Shown here in pieces: positions 1 through 8,214 of a stretch of 64,000 nucleotides of DNA (positions are counted from its first letter, which is position 1; each line of letters starts with the position of its first letter). The DNA is from Pseudogulbenkiania sp. (GTDB taxonomy: Bacteria; Pseudomonadota; Gammaproteobacteria; Burkholderiales; Chromobacteriaceae): contig JAGLBD010000002.1 of the NCBI GenBank assembly GCA_018260425.1, positions 101,478-165,477 of the forward strand, read 5' to 3'. Position numbers and translations under genes: made by a program. A model generated the notes under the pieces. That model searched no databases and was not told the origin of the DNA. It was given only the letters and a program-made list of their open reading frames with translations.

Positions 1-1
1 G

Positions 2-952
2 CAAGCCGGCTTCGATGCGGCAGAACAGAAACGTCAGGCCGAATTGACCGAAGCAGGGTTGCCCACGGGTTTCGTTCACGGAGTCGATGCACAACAGGCC
101 GCCGCGCTGGCCGGCATTCCGCTCGAGCATCCCGGCTTGTTTTTCCCGGAGGCCGGGTGGGTGCATCCCCCGGCACTGGTGGCGGCCCTGACCCGCCACC
201 CGCGCATTACGGTACGTACCGGCGAAGCCGTCATCGAACTGGCCCGCCACCCCGAAGCCGCCCTTTGGGTCGCCAGCGGCGCCAATGGCCCCCTGGCGGT
301 CGGGTCGGCGGTCATTCTGGCCGGCGCCGCCGACACGGCGGGATTCGACATGACATGCCACCTGCCCCTCAAACGGATTCGCGGCCAGATTACCGAGGCC
401 TGCGCGACACCAGCCTCGCAGCGGCTGGCGACCGTATTATGTGGCGAAGGGTATATTTCACCGGCCCGCCACAACCGGCATTGCCTGGGAGCGACCTTTA
501 CCTTTGACGATGACAGTTGCGAGGTGCGTGCCGAGGAACATCAGCACAATCTGGCCATGCTGGAGGAGCTCTCCCCGGCCTTGTTCGAAGCGCTGTCCGG
601 AGACACCGCCGGGCCGGAGGTCATCGGCGGCAGGGCGGCACATCGCTGCACCAGCCCCGATTATTTGCCGATGATCGGCCCGGTCGTGAGCCGAGAGGAC
701 TTTGTCGACGGCTATCGGGCGCTGGCCAATGATGCGACCTTGCGTCTGGCATCACCGGCACCGTGGCAGCCGGGACTCTACGTGAATACCGCCCATGGTT
801 CACGCGGGCTGATTACCGCCCCCCTGTCGGGTGAAATTCTCGCCAGCTATCTGTGCGGCGAAGCGGCCCCGTTGCCACGGTCGCTGATGGATGCGGTGCA
901 CCCGAACCGTTTCCTGCTGCGCGACCTGATTCGCGGCAAACTGCACCGCTAA
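2..952 (+). CDS. mnmC: MnmC, C-terminal FAD oxidoreductase part (partial, runs off left edge)
   Basis: MnmC is a cytoplasmic bifunctional enzyme that finishes mnm5s2U34 in tRNA anticodons. Its C-terminal FAD domain removes the carboxymethyl group and its N-terminal methyltransferase adds the methyl. Only the FAD domain is visible here, and the frame is open from base 2, so the gene begins outside the window. The track start at 44 is an internal TTG. The segment resembles the DAO-type oxidoreductase fold of MnmC: a substrate-binding stretch around CHLPLKRIRGQIT and the closing flavin-contact motif HGSRGLITAPLSGEILAS. The gene ends four bases before the stop of the convergent thioesterase gene. 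Family call is firm; the length of the missing part is unknown. Confidence 0.88.
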   Translation, partial: QAGFDAAEQKRQAELTEAGLPTGFVHGVDAQQAAALAGIPLEHPGLFFPEAGWVHPPALVAALTRHPRITVRTGEAVIELARHPEAALWVASGANGPLAVGSAVILAGAADTAGFDMTCHLPLKRIRGQITEACATPASQRLATVLCGEGYISPARHNRHCLGATFTFDDDSCEVRAEEHQHNLAMLEELSPALFEALSGDTAGPEVIGGRAAHRCTSPDYLPMIGPVVSREDFVDGYRALANDATLRLASPAPWQPGLYVNTAHGSRGLITAPLSGEILASYLCGEAAPLPRSLMDAVHPNRFLLRDLIRGKLHR

Positions 953-956
953 GACC

Positions 957-1397
957 TCAGGCGTGGCCCGCTTCATGGTGGGCCACGGCCTGCTCCAACA
1001 CCGCCCGGATATCAGCGGGAACCGGTACCGCCTTCCCTTCCCGGTAGTTCACCCACACCAACGTCACATCGGCATAGGCATAGACCGTGTCGGCATCGCC
1101 TTTTCGATAGAAGTGGTGGCGTAAGCACACACTGCTGCGTCCCAGCTTTTCCAGTTCGATCGTCACCTCGACATCGGCGGGATAGGTCAACTCCTTGCGG
1201 AACGTACAGGAGGTGCTGGCCAGTACCGGGCCTTCCCCTTCAGGATCAATGCCGTGTCCCAGCGACTCCAGCCAGTCCAGACGAATCTGCTCGAGATAGC
1301 GAAAGTAATAGGTATTGTTCAGATGTCCGACGGCGTCCATATCGCCCCAGCGCATCGTGATGGATTGGCGGGCAATGAGCGGATAGGTCTTTTCCAT
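957..1397 (-). CDS. Acyl-CoA thioesterase, 4HBT hot-dog fold (YbgC/FadM-like)
   Basis: A 146-residue protein of the 4-hydroxybenzoyl-CoA thioesterase superfamily, which hydrolyses acyl-CoA thioesters in the cytoplasm. The N-terminal motif RWGDMDAVGHLNNTYYFRYL carries the Asp/His/Asn cluster typical of YbgC/FadM enzymes, and the rest fits a single hot-dog domain. I choose ATG at 1397 over the track start at 1427 because AGGAAAGAG lies just upstream and the family alignment starts here. It is convergent with mnmC and monocistronic. Substrate chain length cannot be read from the sequence. Confidence 0.85.
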   Translation of the reverse strand: MEKTYPLIARQSITMRWGDMDAVGHLNNTYYFRYLEQIRLDWLESLGHGIDPEGEGPVLASTSCTFRKELTYPADVEVTIELEKLGRSSVCLRHHFYRKGDADTVYAYADVTLVWVNYREGKAVPVPADIRAVLEQAVAHHEAGHA

Positions 1398-2222
1398 GCA
1401 GCACTCTTTCCTTGCTAAAAGATACACAAATACACTATGCCAATATCAATATCACTTCGTATATAAACAACGACATTGACGTTGTCGCGACGCAACAACT
1501 TACGACAATGTGCAAATTCACCGCGAGCGGCGGCAATCACGTCGCCACGCGGGCTTCTTGTGCAAGCGACCACCTGGCAACACAAGATTTAGCGTTACTG
1601 TAAACAAAATGCTCTTTACAAAAGTTGCAAAACCGATCAAGTTGCTTCAAGCGGGGCAGCAGAGTGAGCGCAGCAACTGGAACCAAACGACCCGTTGCGC
1701 GGTCTAACGCCTAAGTGGCTTTTCTGTCAGCACCCGTCAAAGCAGGCGCATGGCAGCCCACCAGACAGTGAGGTACGAGCATGATTTACCGCATTCCTCT
1801 CAGTGTTCGCCGCAAGCAGGCTCGCGATCAACATGAAAGTTTCTTGTACGCAGTCGCCAAACCACAGTTGAGCGGCCCCGAAAAAGCCCGGCAACAACGC
1901 GTTAGACAACGCGCTCATGACCGGGACGATGCCAGATTTCTGGCCGAACGCTGCGACGATCTCTTCTGACCCGTCGTTTCACGCTGAAGACGGGGTAGCC
2001 TTCCCTGCCCCGTGGCTTCACGCACCCTGCTTTGCCCCCTCATTTCCTGATTCTTCCCTGTCATCCGTTTACTGCAATACGCGTTAACAATTAAAACCGT
2101 TCAACATATCCAAAAACTAATTATTATCACCTTACGGTAAAACGCCATAAGATGCCCGAAACCAAAACAAACACGACAGGGCACAAAAACACGAACCAAA
2201 GCATCACGTAATGAGGACATCC
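1398..2222. other. Intergenic region, mostly without recognised genes
   Basis: About 800 bases between the thioesterase and the HTH gene. It is visibly AT-richer than its flanks near 1430-1480 and 2080-2210, where promoters for the two outward-facing genes would lie. The only coding candidate is the small ORF at 1781-1969, listed separately. I see no RNA gene, repeat array or insertion sequence. Confidence 0.5.
1781..1969 (+). CDS. Possible small charged protein of unknown function
   Basis: A 62-codon ORF beginning MIYRIPLSVRRKQ, rich in Arg, Asp, Gln and Ala, with no signal peptide or membrane segment. A GAGG lies about ten bases before the ATG, and the ORF sits alone in a long intergenic gap. 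I do not recognise a family. The alternative is a chance ORF. Protein-level conservation in related genomes would decide it. Confidence 0.3.
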   Translation: MIYRIPLSVRRKQARDQHESFLYAVAKPQLSGPEKARQQRVRQRAHDRDDARFLAERCDDLF

Positions 2223-2591
2223 ATGAGTGCTGAAAACACTATTTCCTTCGACCCGCGCAGCTTGCGACTCCAGCTGGACATGAACCAGCAAGAATTCTGG
2301 AGCGCAATCGGTGTGACCCAGTCGGGGGGCTCGCGCTATGAAAATGACCGGCGCATTCCACGTCCGGTCATGGAGCTGCTGCGCTTGCGCTACCAACTGG
2401 GTATTCCGCTGGACGGCATCAACCAGGACAATGCGCCGATCATTCGCGCCATTGCCAGCGGCGAGATGAACACCGATTCATTGCGCCGCAATGTCGACCG
2501 TATTCAGGCGGTGCTCACGGCCAGTGAAAGTCTGGCACGCGAAGCCGCCAGATTGTCGGTTGCAGCGGAAGCCTTGCTCGAAGACAACTAA
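2223..2591 (+). CDS. Small helix-turn-helix (XRE-like) DNA-binding protein
   Basis: A 122-residue cytoplasmic protein. Residues roughly 8-55 look like an XRE-type helix-turn-helix: LRLQLDMNQQEFWSAIGV is followed by a recognition-helix-like TQSGGSRYENDRRIPRP segment. The C-terminal half (about 70-120) is Ala/Arg/Glu-rich and probably a helical dimerisation tail. ATG 2223 is preferred to the track start 2211, because GAGG at 2212-2215 would serve as its ribosome binding site. A strong terminator follows within 30 bases, so it is a single-gene unit. Target genes are unknown. Confidence 0.72.
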   Translation: MSAENTISFDPRSLRLQLDMNQQEFWSAIGVTQSGGSRYENDRRIPRPVMELLRLRYQLGIPLDGINQDNAPIIRAIASGEMNTDSLRRNVDRIQAVLTASESLAREAARLSVAAEALLEDN

Positions 2592-2615
2592 TATCAAGCC
2601 GGTCAGAACCACAAC

Positions 2616-2650
2616 CACCGGGGTCTCCTGAGGAGCCCCGGTTTTTTATT
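2616..2650 (+). terminator. Rho-independent terminator after the HTH gene
   Basis: A GC-rich hairpin with arms around CCGGGG and CCCCGG enclosing a CTCCTGAGGAG dyad, followed by GTTTTTTATT. Confidence 0.85.
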
Positions 2651-2705
2651 GCTTGCCTACCGATTAAAGAGGGTCTGATTAACCGGTTGAACAGCCTTAA
2701 TGTCG

Positions 2706-2720
2706 CATTGTCTGACAATG
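2706..2720. promoter_or_regulatory. 15-bp palindrome, candidate operator
   Basis: The sequence CATTGTCTGACAATG is a perfect dyad with one central base. It lies about 230 bases upstream of the winged-helix gene in an AT-rich gap between two small regulator genes. It could be an operator for either, but nothing here links it to a specific protein. Confidence 0.35.
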
Positions 2721-2947
2721 TCAAATAACGGGCAATGAACACTTTTGATACCCGTCATTGCATTAATCTGGCTATCCTTACATTTACGGACATGATCAAT
2801 CTATCTCTGGATTAAATTTGGCTTATGTGAGAAGATTGCCGACATACAAACAACGGTGTATGTCTGTTATATAGCAGCCATTTCCGGTGTTTCCGCAACC
2901 AAAGCCCATTGACTCCAAGAAGTGAATAGCAAGGCCCAGGAAACGAT

Positions 2948-3325
2948 ATGTCCATTGCACCAACTGATTATTTGACAGCGGCCAGCCGTCTTATCAACGA
3001 TTTTCAGGAACTGGTTTGTGCCGATGTTCCTTTGGTCGCCATCGCGATCTTCTTTGCCCTACCCGCCGAAGGCTCTGCTCCCCGCTCGGAAATTGTCAGA
3101 CAAGCCGCCAAAGAGGTCTCTTCCGGAGCCGTATCCCGTGCGTTCAGCCTGTTGGCCGGTCTGGACAAGACCCGCAAGGAAGAATCCAAAATCTCTCCTC
3201 TGGTGGCGTTCTTCCCGGATCCAAAAGACCGTAGACATCAACTGGTACAACTGACCGAACGCGGCCAGACGGTACGACAAGAAATGCTGGATCGGGCTTC
3301 GCAGCGTGGCATCATCGCCAATTAA
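2948..3325 (+). CDS. MarR-like winged-helix DNA-binding protein
   Basis: A 125-residue cytoplasmic protein with the layout of a small winged-helix regulator. A helical N-terminus (residues 5-45) is followed by a helix-turn-helix-like stretch (EIVRQAAKEVSSGAVSRAFSLL) and a wing-like PDPKDRRHQLVQLTERGQ segment. The D-x-R-x motif followed by a strand and LTERG is the MarR-type wing signature. It is a single-gene unit with its own terminator. The target and ligand are not evident. The N-terminus is less typical of MarR, so a plasmid-partition or phage-type winged helix remains possible. Confidence 0.65.
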   Translation: MSIAPTDYLTAASRLINDFQELVCADVPLVAIAIFFALPAEGSAPRSEIVRQAAKEVSSGAVSRAFSLLAGLDKTRKEESKISPLVAFFPDPKDRRHQLVQLTERGQTVRQEMLDRASQRGIIAN

Positions 3326-3340
3326 CCATGAGGCCATTAA

Positions 3341-3384
3341 ATAAAAAACACCGGCAATTAACTATTTGCCGGTGTTTTTTATTT
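3341..3384. terminator. Bidirectional intrinsic terminator
   Basis: Symmetric hairpin with arms AACACCGGCAA and TTGCCGGTGTT, flanked by an A run on the left and a T run on the right. It can therefore end transcripts from both directions. Confidence 0.88.
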
Positions 3385-3520
3385 AAACAATTCCATTGCT
3401 ATTAATATCAACCGCAAGTCAACCGTAGAACTACGTATCCATTAATTATCATCACCGCCACGGTATTGTATTTCCGCTGTCTAAACCATTAAGAATACTG
3501 CGGCAATATCTACTGCAACA

Positions 3521-4060
3521 TCAATCCGGAACGCCACTGCCATCATGCATCCAGCTAGCATGTGATGGCGCTCGTTTGGTTTGCGCCCACTCTTCCAGCA
3601 TCGCCCATTTAACCTGATCCAGTTTTCGTGTCATCGCCGTCGTCGCGGTATTGGCGGCCAGTTCCAGACGATGTCCGTTGGGATCAAAGAAATAAATGGA
3701 TTTGAAAATCGTGTGATCCGTCGGTCCGACCACGGAAATACCGTCGGCCTCGAGACGCGCCTTGGTTTCCAATAGCGACTCCATCGAATCGACTTCAAAG
3801 GCAATGTGTTGAGTCCAGAGCGGTGTATTCGGATCACGGCCCATTGGCGGGCGGGTAGGCAACTCGAAGAATGCCAGAATATTGCCGCTACCGGCATCGA
3901 GAAATACATGCATGTAGGGATCGGGTTCTTTGGTAGAGGGCACTTCGTTTTCCGCAATCGCAAGCACGAAGTCCATCCCCAGATACTTGCCATACCACTC
4001 GACGGTTTCACGGGCATCCTTGCAGCGATAGGCGACGTGATGAATCTTGTTGATTTTCAT
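3521..4060 (-). CDS. VOC family (glyoxalase/dioxygenase-fold) protein
   Basis: A 179-residue cytoplasmic protein of the vicinal-oxygen-chelate superfamily. The N-terminal motif INKIHHVAYRCKDARETVEWY supplies a first metal-ligand His, and TQHIAFEVDS and FFDPNGHRLELA give the second half of the two-module fold with further His/Glu ligands. Members include extradiol dioxygenases, glyoxalases and isomerases, and the substrate cannot be assigned from motifs alone. CAGGAGGAAAC precedes the ATG at 4060, so the start is secure. It appears monocistronic. Confidence 0.85.
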   Translation of the reverse strand: MKINKIHHVAYRCKDARETVEWYGKYLGMDFVLAIAENEVPSTKEPDPYMHVFLDAGSGNILAFFELPTRPPMGRDPNTPLWTQHIAFEVDSMESLLETKARLEADGISVVGPTDHTIFKSIYFFDPNGHRLELAANTATTAMTRKLDQVKWAMLEEWAQTKRAPSHASWMHDGSGVPD

Positions 4061-4296
4061 GTTTCCTCCTGAATGTTATTGGCCTTGCCGTGTACCCGGC
4101 TGCACTGAATCCAGCTTACATTGAGCGGGCACAACGCTCCAGACAATGACATTCAACTTGCCACAAACTGAGCAATAACTCTGTTTGTGCGCAATGAAAC
4201 AACAAAAATCCCGGAAAGAGGCGTAAAAGACGCCAGAGACCATCACGACTGGCGCGACACATTCGCAACGATTTTGCCCCGGATCCGCTGCCTACT

Positions 4297-5526
4297 ATGG
4301 CTCATAGCTGGCGCAGGCAGGCTCGCGGCTGGTATGGTTGGGGATTGCCACGCCCGGAAAAGAGTCTGCGATTGCCTGTCCCCTCCCGCCCTACTCCAGA
4401 AACGACGAATCGCCGCACGCACGCACCACGACTTGCCCGTCTGGCTGGATGGCTGTGCGGCCTTCTGATCAGTGGCGAGCTGTGTGCCCAGTCCGTGCTG
4501 TTTATCGACCCGGGCAAGGGCGATGAAAATTATTGGCTGACAGCCACGCGCGCCATGCAGGCGGCAGCGGTCAGTCTGGGTGTCCGTCTGGAAGTCATTC
4601 ATGCCCAACGCGATCATTTGCGCGCACTGGGCATCGCCCGCGAAGTGGCCGACCGCCCCCCTGAAAAACGACCGGATTACGTCATCTTTTCCAACGACTA
4701 TGGCACGGGCCCCGAGATACTGCGGATTCTGGATCAGGCGGGCATCAAGACGTTTGTCGCCTTCAGCGGGATCAGCTTGCCGGCAGAACGCGCCATGACC
4801 GGACGCCCGCGGGAACGCTACACGCATTGGCTGGGTTCGCTGGAACCTCGCGCCGAAGAGGCCGGCTACGAGTCGGCCAAGGCCTTGATCGACAAGGCGC
4901 GTCAGGCCAAAGCCTTTGCCCGCGATGGCAAAATGCATCTGTTGGTGCTGGCCGGTGACCGCTCGACGCCCTCCTCTATCAAACGCAATATCGGCATGCA
5001 GCGCGCCGTGGCAGATGCCGGGGACGTGGTGATTGACCAGCAGGTCTATGCGGACTGGAGCCGTGACAAGGCCGTCGTGAAAAGTCGCTGGTTGTATTTG
5101 CGTTACCCGGAGGCACGGCTGGTCTGGAGCGGCAGCGACCAGATTGCACTGGGCGCAATGCAGAGTCTGGTCGCCCAAGGTGGCACCCCGGGAAAAACCC
5201 TATTCTTTTCCGGCATCAACACCTCGCCGGAAGCCATGGAAGCGTTTCGGACGGGACAACTCTCCAGTTTGTCCGGCGGACACTTCATTACCGGAGCCTG
5301 GGCGCTGGTGATGTTGTATGATTACGATCATGGCCGGGACTTCAAGGATGAGGGGCTGGAAATGGAATACTCCATGTTCATGCAGTTTACCCCGGCAAAT
5401 GCCGCCCGATTCGTCAAACTGTATGGTAAACAGGACTTCAGCCGTATCAAGTTCCGGGAAGCCAGCAAAGTATTGAATCCCGCCCGACACCATTATGATT
5501 TCCGCTTTAGCCCTTTGATGCACTAA
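4297..5526 (+). CDS. Periplasmic ABC-type sugar-binding-like protein (sensor partner)
   Basis: A protein of up to 409 residues with the fold pattern of type-1 periplasmic binding proteins (ribose/LuxP class). After the secretion signal comes VLFIDPGKGDENYWL, then a hinge-type alternation and a second lobe with WSGSDQIALGAMQSL. A hydrophobic signal stretch (about residues 46-65, ending in CAQS) precedes the mature part, so the first 40 codons may not be translated. No strong ribosome binding site marks the true start. There is no permease or ATPase gene nearby. Instead a diguanylate cyclase gene starts 11 bases after the stop, suggesting a ligand-sensing role rather than transport (inference). 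Confidence 0.72.
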   Translation: MAHSWRRQARGWYGWGLPRPEKSLRLPVPSRPTPETTNRRTHAPRLARLAGWLCGLLISGELCAQSVLFIDPGKGDENYWLTATRAMQAAAVSLGVRLEVIHAQRDHLRALGIAREVADRPPEKRPDYVIFSNDYGTGPEILRILDQAGIKTFVAFSGISLPAERAMTGRPRERYTHWLGSLEPRAEEAGYESAKALIDKARQAKAFARDGKMHLLVLAGDRSTPSSIKRNIGMQRAVADAGDVVIDQQVYADWSRDKAVVKSRWLYLRYPEARLVWSGSDQIALGAMQSLVAQGGTPGKTLFFSGINTSPEAMEAFRTGQLSSLSGGHFITGAWALVMLYDYDHGRDFKDEGLEMEYSMFMQFTPANAARFVKLYGKQDFSRIKFREASKVLNPARHHYDFRFSPLMH

Positions 5527-5537
5527 CTCCCGACTCG

Positions 5538-6788
5538 ATGCACTCTCAACACTTTCGCCCTCTGGCCAATTCGCTGATTCGCAAGATCATTGCCCTGATC
5601 GCGGCCTGTACCCTGCTAATGGTCGGACTGCAGGGCACAATGATTTACCGTCAGGAACAGGCCTTCTTCAACGCCTCGTTGCGCGACATCGCCAATTCCA
5701 GTGTGCCCTTGCTCGCCACCAGCCTGTGGGACATCGAACCGGAGAACATCCAGCAGCAGCTCGCCCTGATTGCCGATCGCCATCAAATCGGCTATGTGCG
5801 CCTGGTGGTCAAAACCGGTCAGATTTTCGAGGCAGGACAGCATGCCCTGGAGAAGAACACCGACCAACAACATTTTGACATCCCCCATCCCCATGGCAAC
5901 CGGGGCTTGATCGGCCATCTGGATGTCTGGCCGGACCATGAGGCGCAATACACCGACATGCTGGCGAGCTTGCTGCCGCTGCTGGCCGGCTACGGCATTC
6001 TGGGAGGACTGGTGTGCTTGCTGATCGCCCTGATCTTGCGCAGGGACTTGCAGCACCCCATGCAACAGATTGCCGCCTTCGTCACCGAGTTACGCCCGGA
6101 TAAACTGTCACAGCCCTTGCAACTGGATCGGCCGGTTGCGCACACGCGGGATGAAATCGATCTGGTCACCGAGGGATTTGCCGCCCTGCAACGCAGCCTG
6201 AACAATCACATTACCCATCTGGACCAACGGGTTGCAGACCGGACCCACGAGTTGAAGCTGGCGATGGACGCCATCCATCAACTGTCGATTACCGATCCGT
6301 TGACCGGTTGTTTCAACCGTCATCATTTCGAGGAGCATTTTGTCGAGGATGCTCTCGCCTGTGTCGCAGAACGACGGGCCTTTTCCGTGGTGTTTTGTGA
6401 CATCGACCACTTCAAGAACATCAACGATACGCTGGGGCATATCGGAGGGGATCAGGTACTGGCGCAACTGGGCGAGCGCCTGCGCACGACCTTGCGGGCC
6501 GGACAGGACTGGGTGGTACGCTATGGCGGGGAAGAATTCGTGATTGTGTTGCGCGATACCCCGTTGAAGAGTGCACTGAGCATGACCGAGCGGTTGCGAC
6601 AGTACGTCTGCGCCACACCGCTCGAGGTATCGGGGCAGCCCATGACGGCAACGGCCAGCTTTGGCGTTGCCCAGCTCAGGGAGGGCGAGCACCCCAATGA
6701 CTTATTGGAAAGGGTCGACGCCCTGCTCTATCAAGCCAAGCAAGAGGGACGCAACCGGGTCTGCCCGTCAGACGATTCTCAGGGCTGA
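5538..6788 (+). CDS. Membrane-bound diguanylate cyclase (GGDEF)
   Basis: A 416-residue inner-membrane protein that should make cyclic di-GMP from two GTP. It has an N-terminal membrane helix (about 15-35), a periplasmic domain of roughly 110 residues, a second membrane helix (about 150-172), a HAMP-like linker and a short coil. A GGDEF domain follows from DPLTGCFNRHHF onward, with the active-site motif RYGGEEF intact. The autoinhibitory RxxD is not canonical: RAGQD has one extra residue. The gene is 11 bases behind a periplasmic binding protein gene, so ligand sensing through that partner is plausible. It overlaps the convergent esterase gene by ten bases. Confidence 0.88.
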   Translation: MHSQHFRPLANSLIRKIIALIAACTLLMVGLQGTMIYRQEQAFFNASLRDIANSSVPLLATSLWDIEPENIQQQLALIADRHQIGYVRLVVKTGQIFEAGQHALEKNTDQQHFDIPHPHGNRGLIGHLDVWPDHEAQYTDMLASLLPLLAGYGILGGLVCLLIALILRRDLQHPMQQIAAFVTELRPDKLSQPLQLDRPVAHTRDEIDLVTEGFAALQRSLNNHITHLDQRVADRTHELKLAMDAIHQLSITDPLTGCFNRHHFEEHFVEDALACVAERRAFSVVFCDIDHFKNINDTLGHIGGDQVLAQLGERLRTTLRAGQDWVVRYGGEEFVIVLRDTPLKSALSMTERLRQYVCATPLEVSGQPMTATASFGVAQLREGEHPNDLLERVDALLYQAKQEGRNRVCPSDDSQG

Positions 6789-7438
6789 TCCCGCAGGGCT
6801 CGCTGCAATGCGGCAAGGCCCAACTCGGCGCCTTCGACCGAGATGGTGTGCATGACACCGGGCACGATATGGCTTGCCACGGCAAAACCGGCCCCGGCCA
6901 GTGCCTGTGCCGCCGACAAGGTTTCCTGGAACGGGATCACCGGGTCCTGCTCGCCGTGCACCAGCGTGACTGCCGTAGTAGTTGCCGCTCGCGGGGAGGA
7001 CGCCAGACGCCCGGAATAGCCGATCAGTGCGGCCATGCCGGCCGTGTCGTTGACCAGATGGTGCAAGGCCATGATGGTGCCTTGAGAAAACCCTGCCAAC
7101 GCGACACGACCGGGAGCAACACCGTGACGCTCGACTTCGGCATCCAGCAGGGTCAGTAACGCCGGATACGCCGCAGTCACCCGGGCGGGACGGTTGTCGG
7201 GAGTAATCCCGGTCAGATCGAACCATTGACGCCCCTCGCCGCCCCCGGCAAAGGCTTCACAGCCATCCAGCGCAACGAATGCCGTCCCCGGCAAGGAATG
7301 TGACCAAAAGTCAGCCAGCGGCAGCAGATCCGCTCCATTGCTGCCGACACCATGCAGCAGGATGACCAGTGAATCCGTCGTTCCCTGCCGCGCTTCGCGA
7401 CGCCACCCGTGTTCATCGTGTTGCCAGATCATTGACAT
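6779..7438 (-). CDS. Carboxylesterase / phospholipase family hydrolase (alpha/beta fold)
   Basis: A 219-residue alpha/beta hydrolase of the carboxylesterase type-2 (YpfH-like) family. ILLHGVGSNGADLLPLAD provides the oxyanion region, AGFSQGTIMAL the nucleophile Ser elbow (about residue 115), GEQDPVIPF the acid, and VMHTIS the catalytic His. It has no signal peptide, so it is probably cytoplasmic. Substrates are likely short carboxylic esters. Its 3' end overlaps the GGDEF gene on the other strand. It marks the left chromosomal flank of the tail island. Confidence 0.85.
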   Translation of the reverse strand: MSMIWQHDEHGWRREARQGTTDSLVILLHGVGSNGADLLPLADFWSHSLPGTAFVALDGCEAFAGGGEGRQWFDLTGITPDNRPARVTAAYPALLTLLDAEVERHGVAPGRVALAGFSQGTIMALHHLVNDTAGMAALIGYSGRLASSPRAATTTAVTLVHGEQDPVIPFQETLSAAQALAGAGFAVASHIVPGVMHTISVEGAELGLAALQRALRDQP

Positions 7439-7526
7439 TCCTTGGTTTCAACTCTTTAACCTAGTTTAATTGGTGTATTCCACGTCAACCAGTTATTTGT
7501 ATGATCTGGCAACCCGTCCCCCCTTG

Positions 7527-7952
7527 TCAGTCTATCGTCCTTTCTACGTTCAATAGCCGCTGACAGGCGGCCAGTTGTTCGGTGTTTCGGTCGGCTTCGG
7601 TGGCGAGTCGAACAAGAAACGCTGCATCCGCAGGCCGAAGTCCGCCTGCCGCGCTTGCATCACGCTGGCCGGCACCGGCGGAGGCATCGGGCACGCGGGC
7701 CGCGAGACGCTGGCGCAGCCGGACAGTACCAGCGCGAAGGCCGGCAATAACACGATCGTTTTCATTACTCTGGCTCCTCCATTTATCCAACAACTCACGG
7801 TCGGCTGTGTTGAACGCAGCGCCTTGGGCGTGTTCGACTTTCCTTGCCTGCTCGCTGGCGGCCACCGCCGAGCCGGCCGCCTGACGCCCCTCCAGATGAC
7901 CCAAAAAATAGGCCAGCACACTGGCCAACCCGACAATCAAGACACCCCGCAT
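7527..7952 (-). CDS. Rz-like inner-membrane spanin subunit (lysis)
   Basis: A 141-residue protein with one N-terminal membrane helix (VLIVGLASVLAYFLGHL region) followed by a long Ala/Arg/Glu-rich coiled periplasmic part. This is the i-spanin architecture that, with Rz1, fuses inner and outer membranes in the final lysis step. A lipoprotein ORF is nested in another frame inside it, which is the classic Rz/Rz1 arrangement. It is the last gene of the tail-lysis operon, and a lysin and holin lie directly upstream. Confidence 0.75.
   Translation of the reverse strand: MRGVLIVGLASVLAYFLGHLEGRQAAGSAVAASEQARKVEHAQGAAFNTADRELLDKWRSQSNENDRVIAGLRAGTVRLRQRLAARVPDASAGAGQRDASAAGGLRPADAAFLVRLATEADRNTEQLAACQRLLNVERTID
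7550..7765 (-). CDS. Rz1-like outer-membrane lipoprotein spanin, nested in Rz
   Basis: A 71-residue ORF lying entirely within the Rz gene in a different frame. It begins MKTIVLLPAFALVLSGCAS, a short signal with an LSGC lipobox, and continues into a Pro-rich mature part (PMPPPVP), as in known Rz1 o-spanins. GGAGGAG lies about ten bases before its ATG, so this start is better than the long track ORF from 7936. It should be lipid-anchored in the outer membrane and pair with Rz. Confidence 0.78.
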   Translation of the reverse strand: MKTIVLLPAFALVLSGCASVSRPACPMPPPVPASVMQARQADFGLRMQRFLFDSPPKPTETPNNWPPVSGY

Positions 7953-7953
7953 A

Positions 7954-8214
7954 TCACCCGCCTCCCTTGGCTTTCGCCAATGCTGTCACGCCCGACCAGA
8001 TTGCCAGCAAAACCCCGCCGACCAATCCAGCCACCACGTAGTTGATGATTTTGTCGCTGATGCCGTCCACCCGCTTGGCCAGCTTGACGGCATCGGCGAC
8101 ACCGGCATCGGCAAACGCTTTCTCGACCGCACGCTTTGCCACCTCCTCCAACAGTTCCTCGAAGGCGTCACGGGGCATCGTCACATCGCCGCAGTCATGG
8201 TGTTTGTCCATCAT
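7954..8214 (-). CDS. Small single-span membrane protein of the lysis cassette
   Basis: An 86-residue protein with an acidic/basic amphipathic N-terminal half and one predicted membrane helix near residues 58-78 (IINYVVAGLVGGVLLAIWSGV). It lies between the lysin and the spanin gene, with its start overlapping the lysin stop by four bases. A role as second holin, antiholin or pinholin is possible but is inferred from location only. I do not recognise the family with confidence. Confidence 0.6.
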   Translation of the reverse strand: MMDKHHDCGDVTMPRDAFEELLEEVAKRAVEKAFADAGVADAVKLAKRVDGISDKIINYVVAGLVGGVLLAIWSGVTALAKAKGGG

